Shown here piece by piece: positions 8,118 through 16,665 of a stretch of 64,000 nucleotides of DNA. Source of the DNA: Aliiroseovarius sp. F47248L (GTDB lineage Bacteria > Pseudomonadota > Alphaproteobacteria > Rhodobacterales > Rhodobacteraceae). The position numbers were made by a program, and so were the translations under genes. The first letter of the stretch is position 1. Every line of letters starts with the position of its first letter. The notes beneath the pieces are model-generated. The model was not told the DNA's origin and did not search any database. It was given only the letters and a program-made list of their open reading frames with translations. The DNA lies in the NCBI RefSeq assembly GCF_023016085.1, contig NZ_JALKBF010000001.1, forward strand, positions 2,463,501 through 2,527,500, read 5' to 3'.

Positions 8118-9119
8118 TTAGACCGCCGCCAGCGCATCCACCAGCTTGTCGGCCCCGAACCGGAACGGATCGGTGGCCGGCAGGCTCATCTTGGCTTCAA
8201 GTTCTGCCAGATAGGCCGTGGCGGCATCTTCAGCCATATGTTGTGTGTTGACCGAAATACCGATCACCTGACATGCCGGATTGACCACCTTTGCCAAGGT
8301 CAAGGCAACATCGCGAAGGTCTTCCAACGTTGGAAGCTGATAATCGGGCAGCCCGCGCATATGTTCGCGCGTGGGTTCGTGACACAGGATCAGTGCATCG
8401 GGCTGACCGCCATGGATCAGGGCCATCGTCACCCCGGAATACGAGGCATGGAACAGCGACCCCTGCCCCTCGATCAAATCCCAGTGGTCAGGGTCGTTGT
8501 CGGGCGAGATATATTCGACCGATCCCGCCATGAAATCCGCGACCACCGCATCCAAGGGCACACCATCCCCGGTGATCAGGATGCCGGTTTGCCCGGTGGC
8601 GCGGAAGGTCGATTTCATCTCGCGTTCGCGCATCACCTTGTCCATCGCCAGCGCGGTGTACATCTTGCCGACCGAACAATCCGTGCCCACTGCCAGACAC
8701 CGCTTGCCGGTGCGCTTAACACCATTGGCGATGGGATATTTGACTTCCGGAAGGCGCACGTCGTGCAGCGCACGCCCGGTGGCTTCGGCCACGGCAGCCA
8801 GATCGGGTTCATCGCGCATCAGGTTGTGCAGACCAGAGGCCAAGTCAAACCCTTCCTCAAGCGCCATCACCAGCACCTTTTTCCACGCCTGCGAGATCAC
8901 GCCGCCACGGTTGGCCACGCCGATGACCAGCGTCTTGGCGCCCGCCGCCTTGGCTTCACGCAGGGTCATATCCGTCAGACCCAGATCCGCCTTGCAGCCG
9001 TCCATACGATACTGCCCAACGGCGTTTTCAGGCCGCCAGTCTTTGATGCCCTGTGCAACTTTTGCCGCCAGTTGATCGGGCGCATCGCCCAGAAACAGAA
9101 GATATGGTGTCTTGATCAT
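8118..9119 (-). CDS. dgcN: DUF1611 family N-acetyltransferase DgcN
   Basis: 333 residues covering both DUF1611 domains. The C-terminal part has a P-loop-like nucleotide site GTDCSVGKMYTALAM (about residue 143) and the EGQGSLFHASYSGV segment. In marine bacteria DgcN acetylates D-glutamate and the adjacent DgcA racemises the product, giving N-acetyl-L-glutamate; this is family knowledge, not shown here. It is the first gene of a two-gene unit with dgcA and is divergent from the malyl-CoA lyase gene. D-Glu and other D-amino acids come from peptidoglycan turnover, which fits the nearby transaminase. Confidence 0.85.
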   Translation of the reverse strand: MIKTPYLLFLGDAPDQLAAKVAQGIKDWRPENAVGQYRMDGCKADLGLTDMTLREAKAAGAKTLVIGVANRGGVISQAWKKVLVMALEEGFDLASGLHNLMRDEPDLAAVAEATGRALHDVRLPEVKYPIANGVKRTGKRCLAVGTDCSVGKMYTALAMDKVMREREMKSTFRATGQTGILITGDGVPLDAVVADFMAGSVEYISPDNDPDHWDLIEGQGSLFHASYSGVTMALIHGGQPDALILCHEPTREHMRGLPDYQLPTLEDLRDVALTLAKVVNPACQVIGISVNTQHMAEDAATAYLAELEAKMSLPATDPFRFGADKLVDALAAV

Positions 9120-9402
9120 GATCGCGCCCTCGTGGAATCTTGTCCGAGGGATAATCCACTAGGATTGCATCAAATTTCTTGCGAACTTAGCGGAACGACA
9201 AAAATATTTCGGACGTTCTTGCATGAAAAATTATATTTGCCGGATAATCTTTCACCCATGCTTGCAAAGCGCTTGTTCCCCCGCGTTTCCGCGCCGCCGC
9301 AGAGCAACTATTCTGCGACTGCAAAATGAACTTGCGAACTGTTCGGTAATTTAATAACGATTGCGCTCAAGAAATCGCAACTTCATTACCGAAAGGCGAC
9401 AT
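9120..9402. promoter_or_regulatory. Divergent dgcN / malyl-CoA lyase control region with repeated TTGC motifs
   Basis: This 283-base non-coding region is AT-rich in the middle. The nonamer TTGCGAACT occurs twice (9179-9187 and 9332-9340). Related TTGCAAAG (9262-9269) and CTGCAAAA (9320-9327) are also present. Short-chain acyl-CoA regulators of the RamB/PccR/ScfR type in this order recognise TTTGCAAA-like sequences, so some of these may be operators. The spacing does not match the published PccR double site exactly. Confidence 0.35.
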
Positions 9403-10362
9403 ATGTCCTTCCGCATCCAACCCGCCGCCCCTGCCCGCCCGAACCGCTGTCAACTGTTTGGCCCAGCCTCCAACACCAAACTTTTCGCCAAAATGGCCAC
9501 CTCGGCCGCCGATGTGATCAACATCGACCTGGAAGACAGCGTAGCCCCGTCGGACAAGGATGTGGCACGCGCCAACGCGATCGAGGCGATCAATACCGTC
9601 GATTGGGGCAACAAACATCTTTCTGTTCGCATCAACGGACTGGATACGCCTTATTGGTATCGCGACGTTGTGGACCTGCTGGAGCAAGCAGGCGACCGGC
9701 TTGACCAGATCATGATCCCGAAAGTGGGCTGCGCCGAGGACATCTATGCTGTGGACGCGTTGGTCACTGCGATCGAGCGCGCGAAAGGTCGCACCAAACC
9801 GATCAGTTTTGAAGTGATTATCGAAAGCGCCGCCGGCATCGCCCATGTCGAAGCCATCGCCGCCGCCAGCCCTCGCCTGCAAGCCATGTCACTGGGCGCG
9901 GCAGATTTCGCGGCGTCAATGGGAATGCAAACCACGGGTATCGGCGGAACGCAGGAGAATTACTACATGCTGCGCGAGGGCGAAAAGCACTGGTCCGATC
10001 CGTGGCACTGGGCGCAGGCCGCGATTGTCGCCGCCTGCCGCACCCATGGAATACTGCCCGTTGATGGCCCGTTTGGCGACTTCTCGGATGACGAGGGTTA
10101 CGTTGCGCAGGCCAAACGCTCGGCCACGCTGGGCATGGTGGGCAAATGGGCGATCCATCCCAACCAGATTGCATTGGCGAATGAAGTGTTTACCCCATCA
10201 GACGCAGCCGTGTCGGAAGCCCGCGAAATCCTTGCAGCAATGGAGCAAGCCAAAGCCAATGGTGAAGGGGCGACGGTCTACAAAGGGCGCCTGGTCGATA
10301 TCGCGTCGATCAAGCAGGCCGAAGTCATCGTGGCGCAAGCTGAACTGATCGCGAACTGCTGA
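9403..10362 (+). CDS. mcl1: L-malyl-CoA / beta-methylmalyl-CoA lyase
   Basis: 319 residues, the length and sequence pattern of the HpcH/HpaI-family lyase Mcl1 of Rhodobacter. It begins MSFRIQPAAPARPNRCQLFG and has INIDLEDSVAP (metal-binding Glu/Asp), KVGCAEDIYAVD and SFEVIIESAAGIAHVEAIA. It cleaves malyl-CoA to acetyl-CoA and glyoxylate and makes methylmalyl-CoA in the ethylmalonyl-CoA pathway for C2 assimilation. The start at 9403 follows GAAAGG at 9391. No other genes of that pathway are in the window. It is followed by a hairpin. Confidence 0.93.
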   Translation: MSFRIQPAAPARPNRCQLFGPASNTKLFAKMATSAADVINIDLEDSVAPSDKDVARANAIEAINTVDWGNKHLSVRINGLDTPYWYRDVVDLLEQAGDRLDQIMIPKVGCAEDIYAVDALVTAIERAKGRTKPISFEVIIESAAGIAHVEAIAAASPRLQAMSLGAADFAASMGMQTTGIGGTQENYYMLREGEKHWSDPWHWAQAAIVAACRTHGILPVDGPFGDFSDDEGYVAQAKRSATLGMVGKWAIHPNQIALANEVFTPSDAAVSEAREILAAMEQAKANGEGATVYKGRLVDIASIKQAEVIVAQAELIANC

Positions 10363-10378
10363 TTCACGTCTGGCAAGT

Positions 10379-10400
10379 GTGGCGGGGATCACCCCGCCAC
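10379..10400. terminator. Hairpin between convergent mcl1 and AraC-type gene
   Basis: A perfect 9-bp stem GTGGCGGGG / CCCCGCCAC closes an ATCA loop. There is no good T run on either side, so it may act as a bidirectional stop with Rho or as an mRNA 3' stabiliser. Confidence 0.65.
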
Positions 10401-10411
10401 CCATGATCGCT

Positions 10412-11239
10412 TTATGCCAGTGGCATGCAAAGGTCCGTCAACAATTCTTCTGGCGTGGTGTCGCGCGGGTCGTTCAGATTAACCTCGTAACATGGCGCAT
10501 CCGCTGGTATTTCCCCCGGCTTGGGCAACCAAACGCCATAAAGCGCATCATATCCCGACTTCAGCGTCGCATAAGGCCCCTTGTAGGTCATCACTGCCGT
10601 GCGGCCACCGCTGATGTCGACGCTTTCGAACCCGTCCGGCACCTCGCCCCCGCGCCACTCCGCCCCCGCGAAACTGCGCAGGGCTTTCTCGTCGACCGCA
10701 TCGGGATCGTCGAAATAGACCCCGATCATGGGCCCACACTGCCCCCACAGGTTGCGTGCGGCGATCATCGCCGCCACGGCCTCGAACTTCTCTCCGATCT
10801 CCATGTATGCACCTTTGTGCGGCAAGCCGATGACGCGCCGGGTGTCGTGATTGCGTATCTCTACGGGATGCATGGTTATATCTCCTTTTCGTTGCAAAAG
10901 CACCGAGGCGTCCAACCGACCCTTCTGACGAAACGCATTCGGGGTCATGCCATACGATGCACGAAACGCCTGCGCAAAGCTGCGCGGGTTGGGATAGCCG
11001 CAACCCTGCGCGATCACGTCCACTGCTGTCTTCTCACGAACCAGTCGCCCCGCAGCGCGATGCAGACGCATCCGGCGCACCACCTGTGCGCGGGTTTCCC
11101 CGGTCATCGCGTGAAACACGCGGTGCCAGTGAAACCGCGACATGGCGGCGACATCGGCCAACCGATCCAGTGACAGATTCCCATCCGGATTGTCGTGAAT
11201 ATAGGTTAGCACCCGCAACAATCGATCTTCGTAGCGCAT
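10412..11239 (-). CDS. AraC family regulator with GyrI-like effector domain
   Basis: 275 residues. The AraC/XylS double helix-turn-helix is at the N terminus (about residues 5-105, with [16 protein letters not shown] and [20 protein letters not shown]). A GyrI-like small-molecule-binding domain (about 118-275, [19 protein letters not shown] onward) forms the C terminus, an order typical of Rob/SbmC-type regulators that sense drugs or cationic compounds. The start at 11239 has GAGGG upstream; a longer frame reaches 11377 but would overlap the accA leader. Targets are unknown. It is convergent with mcl1 and divergent from accA. Confidence 0.88.
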   Translation of the reverse strand: MRYEDRLLRVLTYIHDNPDGNLSLDRLADVAAMSRFHWHRVFHAMTGETRAQVVRRMRLHRAAGRLVREKTAVDVIAQGCGYPNPRSFAQAFRASYGMTPNAFRQKGRLDASVLLQRKGDITMHPVEIRNHDTRRVIGLPHKGAYMEIGEKFEAVAAMIAARNLWGQCGPMIGVYFDDPDAVDEKALRSFAGAEWRGGEVPDGFESVDISGGRTAVMTYKGPYATLKSGYDALYGVWLPKPGEIPADAPCYEVNLNDPRDTTPEELLTDLCMPLA

Positions 11240-11389
11240 GACATATCCCTCTGGCTTCGTCCTGCCTGTCTTAGCTTGACTATCGTGCATAAATCTTGCC
11301 GATTTAACCTCCGCATGAAACGAGCAACAGTTGTATTGCCGCGCGGCAAGCGGCATATAGGCATGAACATTGTGCAACTGGGCAGGGTC

Positions 11390-12355
11390 ATGACCAACTA
11401 TCTTGAGTTCGAAAAACCGCTGGCTGAAATCGAAGGCAAGGCCGAGGAGCTTCGCGCCCTTGCCCGCTCAAACGACGAGATGGACGTGGAAGGAGAGGCC
11501 AAGGCGTTGGACGCCAAGGCAGACACCCTTCTAAAAGAACTATACAAAGACCTGACACCGTGGAGGAAATGCCTGGTTGCGCGACATCCAGAGCGTCCGC
11601 ACTGCAAAGACTATATCGAGGCTTTGTTTACCGAATACACGCCTCTTGCCGGAGATCGCAACTTCGCAGACGACCACGCCGTAATGGGCGGACTTGCCCG
11701 CCTAGGTGACATTCCGGTCGTCGTGATGGGGCAGGAAAAAGGCAACGACACGAAATCGCGGATCGAACGAAACTTCGGCATGGCGCGACCCGAGGGGTAT
11801 CGAAAAGCGATCCGCCTGATGGATTTGGCCGACCGTTTTGGTCTGCCAATCGTGATGCTGGTGGACACCCCCGGTGCTTATCCCGGCAAGGGTGCAGAAG
11901 AACGTGGCCAGTCCGAAGCGATTGCACGGTCGACCGAACGTAGCTTGAATGTAAAATCGCCAGTAATTTCCGTGATCATTGGCGAAGGTGGCTCGGGCGG
12001 CGCTGTTGCTCTGGCGACCGCCAACACCGTGATGATGCTAGAACATTCGATCTATTCAGTGATCAGCCCGGAAGGCTGCGCTTCAATTCTGTGGAAAGAT
12101 GCCGAGAAGATGCGCGAAGCCGCCGAGGCCCTGCGCCTGACCGCGCAAGACCTGAAACAATTGGGGGTAATTGACCAGATCATCCCCGAGCCTTTGGGCG
12201 GCGCACAACGCGGGCGCAGCGAAGCAATCGCAGCAGTCGGGAAAGCCATCGAAGCTGAGTTGAAGGCACTTAAGAAACGCCAGAAAGGCGACGCACTACT
12301 GAAGGAACGCCGCGAGAAATTCCTGAAAATGGGATCGAAAGGTTTGGCAGCCTAA
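11390..12355 (+). CDS. accA: Acetyl-CoA carboxylase carboxyltransferase subunit alpha
   Basis: 321 residues, the usual AccA length. It has the N-terminal [11 protein letters not shown] coiled helix, then the crotonase-like core: [57 protein letters not shown] and [16 protein letters not shown]. With AccD it transfers the carboxyl group from biotin to acetyl-CoA for fatty acid synthesis. The start at 11390 is the family start; a frame open to 11276 lacks conservation. A short GGCAGGG site lies only a few bases ahead. An AhpD-like gene follows at 23 bases. Confidence 0.97.
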   Translation: MTNYLEFEKPLAEIEGKAEELRALARSNDEMDVEGEAKALDAKADTLLKELYKDLTPWRKCLVARHPERPHCKDYIEALFTEYTPLAGDRNFADDHAVMGGLARLGDIPVVVMGQEKGNDTKSRIERNFGMARPEGYRKAIRLMDLADRFGLPIVMLVDTPGAYPGKGAEERGQSEAIARSTERSLNVKSPVISVIIGEGGSGGAVALATANTVMMLEHSIYSVISPEGCASILWKDAEKMREAAEALRLTAQDLKQLGVIDQIIPEPLGGAQRGRSEAIAAVGKAIEAELKALKKRQKGDALLKERREKFLKMGSKGLAA

Positions 12356-12378
12356 GCGTTTCCGAAAGGAAGGATCCG

Positions 12379-12717
12379 ATGGACTGGAAAGCATTTCTTG
12401 CCGAGACTGAAGGCCACATAAATCAATTTGCCAAGGATGTGCCTGCCACGATGAAAGGCTTTGCCCAGATGGGCACAGCGGCCAAGACGAACGGCGCACT
12501 GAGCGAAAAAACCAAAGAGTTCATCGCGCTTGGCATCGCCACTTCGACCCGCTGCGACAGTTGCATCGGCTTTCATGTGCGGTCGCTCGTGCGGCTGGGC
12601 GCAACGCTGGACGAGTTGAACGAGGTGCTGGCGATGACATCTTACATGGGCGGCGGTCCGTCGATCACCTATAGTGCCAAGGCACGCGAGGCGTTTGAGC
12701 AGTTCAGCGCAGGATAA
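12379..12717 (+). CDS. Carboxymuconolactone decarboxylase / AhpD-like protein
   Basis: 112 residues of the CMD family. The redox CxxC motif lies in STRCDSCIGFHVRSLVRLGA, with the histidine four residues after the second cysteine, as in alkylhydroperoxidase AhpD-type proteins; true decarboxylases lack this CxxC. It probably has peroxidase or disulfide-reducing activity in the cytoplasm. A good AAGGAAGG ribosome site precedes the ATG. The 23-base gap to accA suggests co-transcription, though a functional link to fatty acid synthesis is not evident. Confidence 0.88.
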   Translation: MDWKAFLAETEGHINQFAKDVPATMKGFAQMGTAAKTNGALSEKTKEFIALGIATSTRCDSCIGFHVRSLVRLGATLDELNEVLAMTSYMGGGPSITYSAKAREAFEQFSAG

Positions 12718-12732
12718 GCGCACCGCTGGCCT

Positions 12733-13341
12733 TCACCACATCGTCGACTTGGCTCGATCTGGCCATTCTTTATCATAGGCTTCGCCGCCAAATTCCCCCG
12801 CACTCATTTCTTTCAACATATCTCCAATACTAGGAAGATCTGCGCTTTCATCACCAGCGGTCCAAAGCCGTGATCGCATGACCGCTTTTGCACATTGAAC
12901 ATAGATCTCGTGTATTCGGATCACGGTAACTGTTTGGGGCTGCTTGTCCTCTTTAACGAACAGCGCGCGCATAGCGTCGTCTGCGGTCACTCGGGCTTCA
13001 CCATTTACCCGCACCACATTCGTCGATCCCGGCACCATGAACATAATTGATACACGGGGGTCACGAACGATGTTGTGCAGGCTATCAATACGATTGTTCC
13101 CGCGCCAATCCGGAAGGGCAAGCGTCTGTGGGTCTAGGATAGCGACTACGGGGCCGTCATCGCCTCTCGGTGTGCCATCCGTGCCTTCGGGTCCAACAGT
13201 CGACAGTACGCAGAAACGAGATGCCTCGATCCATTTGCGATAGGTTGGCGTCAAGTGATCTGCGACCTTGATCAACGATCCTTTGCTGGGGGCACCATAG
13301 AGCTCTTCAAGGTCCTCGACCGAGTTTAGATAATCTACCAT
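12733..13341 (-). CDS. Pyridoxamine 5'-phosphate oxidase family FMN protein
   Basis: A 202-residue PPOX-type split-barrel flavoprotein of the MSMEG_1061 kind. It shows the conserved sequence SRFCVLSTVGPEGTDGTPRGD, then LALPDWRGNNRIDSLHNIVRDPRVSIMFMVPG, the FMN-binding strand pattern. The substrate is unknown; relatives reduce cofactor F420-like or quinone compounds or bind haem. Its ATG lies inside the end of plsC (7-base overlap), so it is the last gene of an ftsE-ftsX-plsC-PPOX transcription unit. It converges with the AhpD-like gene. Confidence 0.87.
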   Translation of the reverse strand: MVDYLNSVEDLEELYGAPSKGSLIKVADHLTPTYRKWIEASRFCVLSTVGPEGTDGTPRGDDGPVVAILDPQTLALPDWRGNNRIDSLHNIVRDPRVSIMFMVPGSTNVVRVNGEARVTADDAMRALFVKEDKQPQTVTVIRIHEIYVQCAKAVMRSRLWTAGDESADLPSIGDMLKEMSAGEFGGEAYDKEWPDRAKSTMW

Positions 13342-14072
13342 AGCTCCACCTTAAGACCCGCCTCTTGCATCAGGTCATTCGATCCGTTTTCCACCACGTC
13401 CTCAAGGCGTTCCATGAACTCGGCCAGTTCCAGACCAGGCTCGATCCGGGGATGAAATTCGACCACTGCAAGACCCGGATAACGCATGATACCATGCCGC
13501 TTCCAGAACACCCCGACATTGGTCGAGGCTGGCACACAAGGCTGCCCGGTTTCGCGATAAAGCACCCCGGTTCCTACCTTATAAGGTTTCTTGGCCCCCG
13601 CAGCGACGCGTGTGCCTTGAGGGAAAATCACCAACTGCCCGGGCGTGGGGCTAGAGCGGACGGCCTCAACCATCTGTTTGATCGCCTGCCCGCGTTTGCC
13701 GCGATCAACCGGAATACTATTGGTATACTTGGCGTAGATACCGATCACGGGCGCCCAGACAAGCTGCTTTTTCATGATGTATTTGGGTGCGGGAAGCGCG
13801 CTGGCGATCAGGATGATATCAAAGAAGCTTTGATGCTTTGCGCCGATGATGACTTCGTCGGTGGGTGGTTCGCCACGAATCTCGGAGCGTAGCCCGATCA
13901 TCCACGATGCCGTCCAGCGCACCCAACGGCAATAAGCGTGAATGGCAACCATCGCGTATTTTTTGTTGAACCAGATCAAGGGGACGAAACCGAAACCGAT
14001 GAGTGCCAACATGACATACATCTGAAAAATAAACACAAGTGAACGAAGCCATTGGATTGCGTGGCGCATCAT
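13335..14072 (-). CDS. plsC: 1-acyl-sn-glycerol-3-phosphate acyltransferase
   Basis: 245 residues. The acyltransferase boxes are intact: HQSFFD (HX4D) near residue 80 and FPQGTR near residue 155, with an N-terminal membrane anchor (about residues 8-32). It acylates lysophosphatidic acid to phosphatidic acid at the inner membrane. The first ATG of an ATGATG pair is chosen; it overlaps the ftsX stop as ATGA and follows CAGGAGAAACG. Linkage to ftsEX and a PPOX gene suggests coordination of division and envelope synthesis. Confidence 0.92.
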   Translation of the reverse strand: MMRHAIQWLRSLVFIFQMYVMLALIGFGFVPLIWFNKKYAMVAIHAYCRWVRWTASWMIGLRSEIRGEPPTDEVIIGAKHQSFFDIILIASALPAPKYIMKKQLVWAPVIGIYAKYTNSIPVDRGKRGQAIKQMVEAVRSSPTPGQLVIFPQGTRVAAGAKKPYKVGTGVLYRETGQPCVPASTNVGVFWKRHGIMRYPGLAVVEFHPRIEPGLELAEFMERLEDVVENGSNDLMQEAGLKVELW

Positions 14073-14974
14073 CGTTTCTCCTGCAGCACGGTCTGAGCGG
14101 TTTGACGTGTTGCCCCGAAAGCAACCAGCGCGGCAAGGGGCGGGATCAGCAATGGCCACAACCATTGCCACCCATCAAAGCCAAGCCCCGTCAGAAAACT
14201 CCCTTGATCGCCTGCCGAAGGCATCAAAAAGATTGCCAACATGCCCAACATTGTGCCTACCGAAGCACCGCCCAGCGCCCTGAGTGTATAACGACGGACG
14301 AAGGCGTGTGCGATATATCTGTCGCGCGCACCAACAAGGCGCAAAACACGGATCACCTGTTCGTTTGCCGCCAGCGCTGCCGACGCTGCCAACGTGATTA
14401 CCACAGCCGACAAGGCCGCGATCAGAACGATGGCCACAATGCCCAGCGCTCGCAGGCGTTTGGCCGCCCGCACCAGCGGTTCGCGCCAGCGCGTATGATC
14501 GTCAAGGATGGCGCCCGGTGCTTCTCCGGCCAGCCGCGCGCGCAACCCTTCTGCGTCAAAACCATCAGCATCTTCGATCACTTCGATGAGCTTTGGAATG
14601 GGCAGTTGGTCCAGCGGCAGGTCAGGGCCGAACCATGGTTCTAGCAAAGCACGTTGCTCGTCATCGCCCAATGGTCGGGCGTTCTTGATCCCCGGAGTCG
14701 TCGCCAGAATCTCCATGACGGCCAACACCTGTGCGTCCATCTGGTCAACTGGCGCATTGATCCGGATGGTCGAGCTTTTCGCAAGCGCCTCGCCCCACCG
14801 ATCTGCCACGCGGCCTGTCGCCAGAGACAACGCAAGCGCGAACACCGCCAGAAACGCCATCGACGCCGCCGCAAAGACCGTCAAACGGGCGGTATAGCCG
14901 GTTGGCGGCACCACGCGGTCTGCCTGTGCGTCGCCGGCAACAAAATGCATAAAGGTGCTTAGTCGGGCGTTCAT
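14069..14974 (-). CDS. ftsX: Cell division protein FtsX
   Basis: 301 residues with four membrane segments (about residues 30-53, 165-190, 215-240 and 260-285) and the large periplasmic loop after the first, as in FtsX. With FtsE it forms an ABC-type complex that activates peptidoglycan hydrolases at the septum. The motif around ALRALGGASVGTMLG fits the FtsX permease domain. Its start overlaps the ftsE stop by four bases and its stop overlaps the plsC start by four, so expression is translationally coupled. Confidence 0.93.
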   Translation of the reverse strand: MNARLSTFMHFVAGDAQADRVVPPTGYTARLTVFAAASMAFLAVFALALSLATGRVADRWGEALAKSSTIRINAPVDQMDAQVLAVMEILATTPGIKNARPLGDDEQRALLEPWFGPDLPLDQLPIPKLIEVIEDADGFDAEGLRARLAGEAPGAILDDHTRWREPLVRAAKRLRALGIVAIVLIAALSAVVITLAASAALAANEQVIRVLRLVGARDRYIAHAFVRRYTLRALGGASVGTMLGMLAIFLMPSAGDQGSFLTGLGFDGWQWLWPLLIPPLAALVAFGATRQTAQTVLQEKR

Positions 14975-15645
14975 AAGTCTGCACCTGCTTGCTGTACCTG
15001 CTTGTTCGAAATGCGCAAGACACGTGCCTGAATCTGCGCCTTGGCAGATCGGATCAGGTTCATGTCATGGGTGGCAATCAGCACCGTCTTACCCATCTTG
15101 TTCAACTCGACCAGAAGCCTAAGCAACCGAAGCGACATATCCCAATCGACGTTCCCGGTGGGTTCATCCGCCAGAATGACATCTGGTGACATCACCACTG
15201 CACGTGCCAGCGCGGCCCGCTGCCTTTCACCGCCGGACAATTCCGGAGGCTTCGCGTTTTTCTGGTCTGTCAATCCCACCCAAGCCAGCAGATCGTCAAG
15301 CTCAGACGGGTTTTCAAGGCTGCGCCCAGACACAGTCAGGGGCAGCGACACGTTTTCGGCGACGCTCAGATGGTCCAGAAACTGACAGTCCTGATGCACC
15401 ACACCGATGCGCCTGCGCGCCTTTGCTACATCATCCCGAGTCATCCGCTGCGTGTCCTGTTCAAACAGCGAAACACGACCCCGAGTCGCAATCAACTCTG
15501 CGTAGCACAGTTTAATCAGCGTCGTTTTCCCGGCTCCCGAAGGACCGGTCAGAAAGTGAAACGAACCCGGCGAAAGCTTCATGGATATCTCGGATAAAAG
15601 AGTACTGTCCCCATATCCGTAGGACACTTGTTCCAGCTCGATCAC
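14971..15645 (-). CDS. ftsE: Cell division ATP-binding protein FtsE
   Basis: 224 residues, a single ABC ATPase domain. Walker A GPSGAGKTT (about residue 35), Q-loop, signature LSGGERQRAALARA and Walker B VILADEPTGNVD are all present. It drives FtsX conformational change during division. It is the first gene of the ftsE-ftsX-plsC-PPOX operon and is divergent from the zinc-ribbon gene, an arrangement I recognise as common in Rhodobacteraceae. Confidence 0.95.
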   Translation of the reverse strand: MIELEQVSYGYGDSTLLSEISMKLSPGSFHFLTGPSGAGKTTLIKLCYAELIATRGRVSLFEQDTQRMTRDDVAKARRRIGVVHQDCQFLDHLSVAENVSLPLTVSGRSLENPSELDDLLAWVGLTDQKNAKPPELSGGERQRAALARAVVMSPDVILADEPTGNVDWDMSLRLLRLLVELNKMGKTVLIATHDMNLIRSAKAQIQARVLRISNKQVQQAGADL

Positions 15646-15803
15646 TTGATGCCCTCACCATTGTTTGGCGACAGTTTTGCCTCAGCTATGCATTTGTTTC
15701 AATGCACAGCTTGCAAAGGTTTGATTTTCGCCGTGAAACTGGCATATTGAAGCGGAAATGGCAGGGAAAACCCGGGTCTAATGCCGGGGATCGAGGAAAG
15801 CAT

Positions 15804-16628
15804 ATGCGTCTTGTTTGCCCAAGTTGCGGCGCGCAGTACGAAGTAGATGACCGTGTAATGCCCGAAAGCGGGCGTGACGTTCAGTGTTCCAATTGTGGAC
15901 ATGGGTGGTTTCAGTTACCGCCCAGCGCAGAGGCGAGCACAACGCAATCACCCTTCGACAACATCGATGATCTTGACGATGAGGTGATGCCGGACACCGA
16001 AGAGGTCGTGGACGATGCGCCAAGCCAAACTGCCTCCGAAGAGACTCCAGCAGGCGATGACGCCGAAGAAGTAACGCCTGCACGTCAACTGGACGATGGT
16101 GTCCGGAGCATCCTGCAAGAAGAAGCCGAGCGTGAACGCAAAGCCCGCGAAAGCGAACGGGAAGGTCTGGAAACTCAGCCAGACCTTGGCTTGGATGATG
16201 CCCCAGCTTCAACCGCCGATAACATCAGCAAAACGATGGCGGATGAGCATAATGAAGCGCAGGATGAAGCCGCACCGACATCCGACGACATAAAAGCACG
16301 CAATGTTCTTCCTGATATAGAAGAGATCAACTCGACACTTGATGCGCCTGCAGACGAGCCGGGTGAAACCGTCATCGACCCTGCAGATGGTGCTGAAGTG
16401 GCGGCAGGCGGATTCCGCCGAGGATTCATTCTTGTCGTGGTTCTGGCATGCTTGCTGGCCATTCTTTATATCTTCGCGCCGACCATCGGTGAGCGCTTCC
16501 CCGCCGTCCAACCCGCGATGGAGCAATTCGTTGCATTGGCGGATAAAGTGCGGGTCGGGCTGGAAGACGTCATGCGGTCTGCAATTGGCAAGATGCAGGG
16601 ACTGATCGACAAGCCTGAAGCAAATTGA
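15804..16628 (+). CDS. MJ0042-type zinc-ribbon membrane protein
   Basis: 275 residues. The N terminus carries a CPSC ... CSNCGHGWFQ zinc ribbon (residues 5-30, zinc_ribbon_4/5 type). A long, very acidic, low-complexity middle follows (about residues 35-205), then one membrane helix (GFILVVVLACLLAILYIF, about 212-232) and a short tail. The start at 15804 has GAGGAAAG ahead; a frame open further upstream has no family support. It is divergent from ftsE. The function of this alphaproteobacterial family is not established. Confidence 0.87.
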   Translation: MRLVCPSCGAQYEVDDRVMPESGRDVQCSNCGHGWFQLPPSAEASTTQSPFDNIDDLDDEVMPDTEEVVDDAPSQTASEETPAGDDAEEVTPARQLDDGVRSILQEEAERERKARESEREGLETQPDLGLDDAPASTADNISKTMADEHNEAQDEAAPTSDDIKARNVLPDIEEINSTLDAPADEPGETVIDPADGAEVAAGGFRRGFILVVVLACLLAILYIFAPTIGERFPAVQPAMEQFVALADKVRVGLEDVMRSAIGKMQGLIDKPEAN

Positions 16629-16665
16629 TTCATGGCCATAACATGACCTAAACGCCGGTAGGGCG

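Noticed and set aside
8238..9329. A 363-codon plus-strand open frame opposite dgcN
   Set aside because: dgcN on the other strand has clear conserved motifs; this frame has none and extends into the control region.
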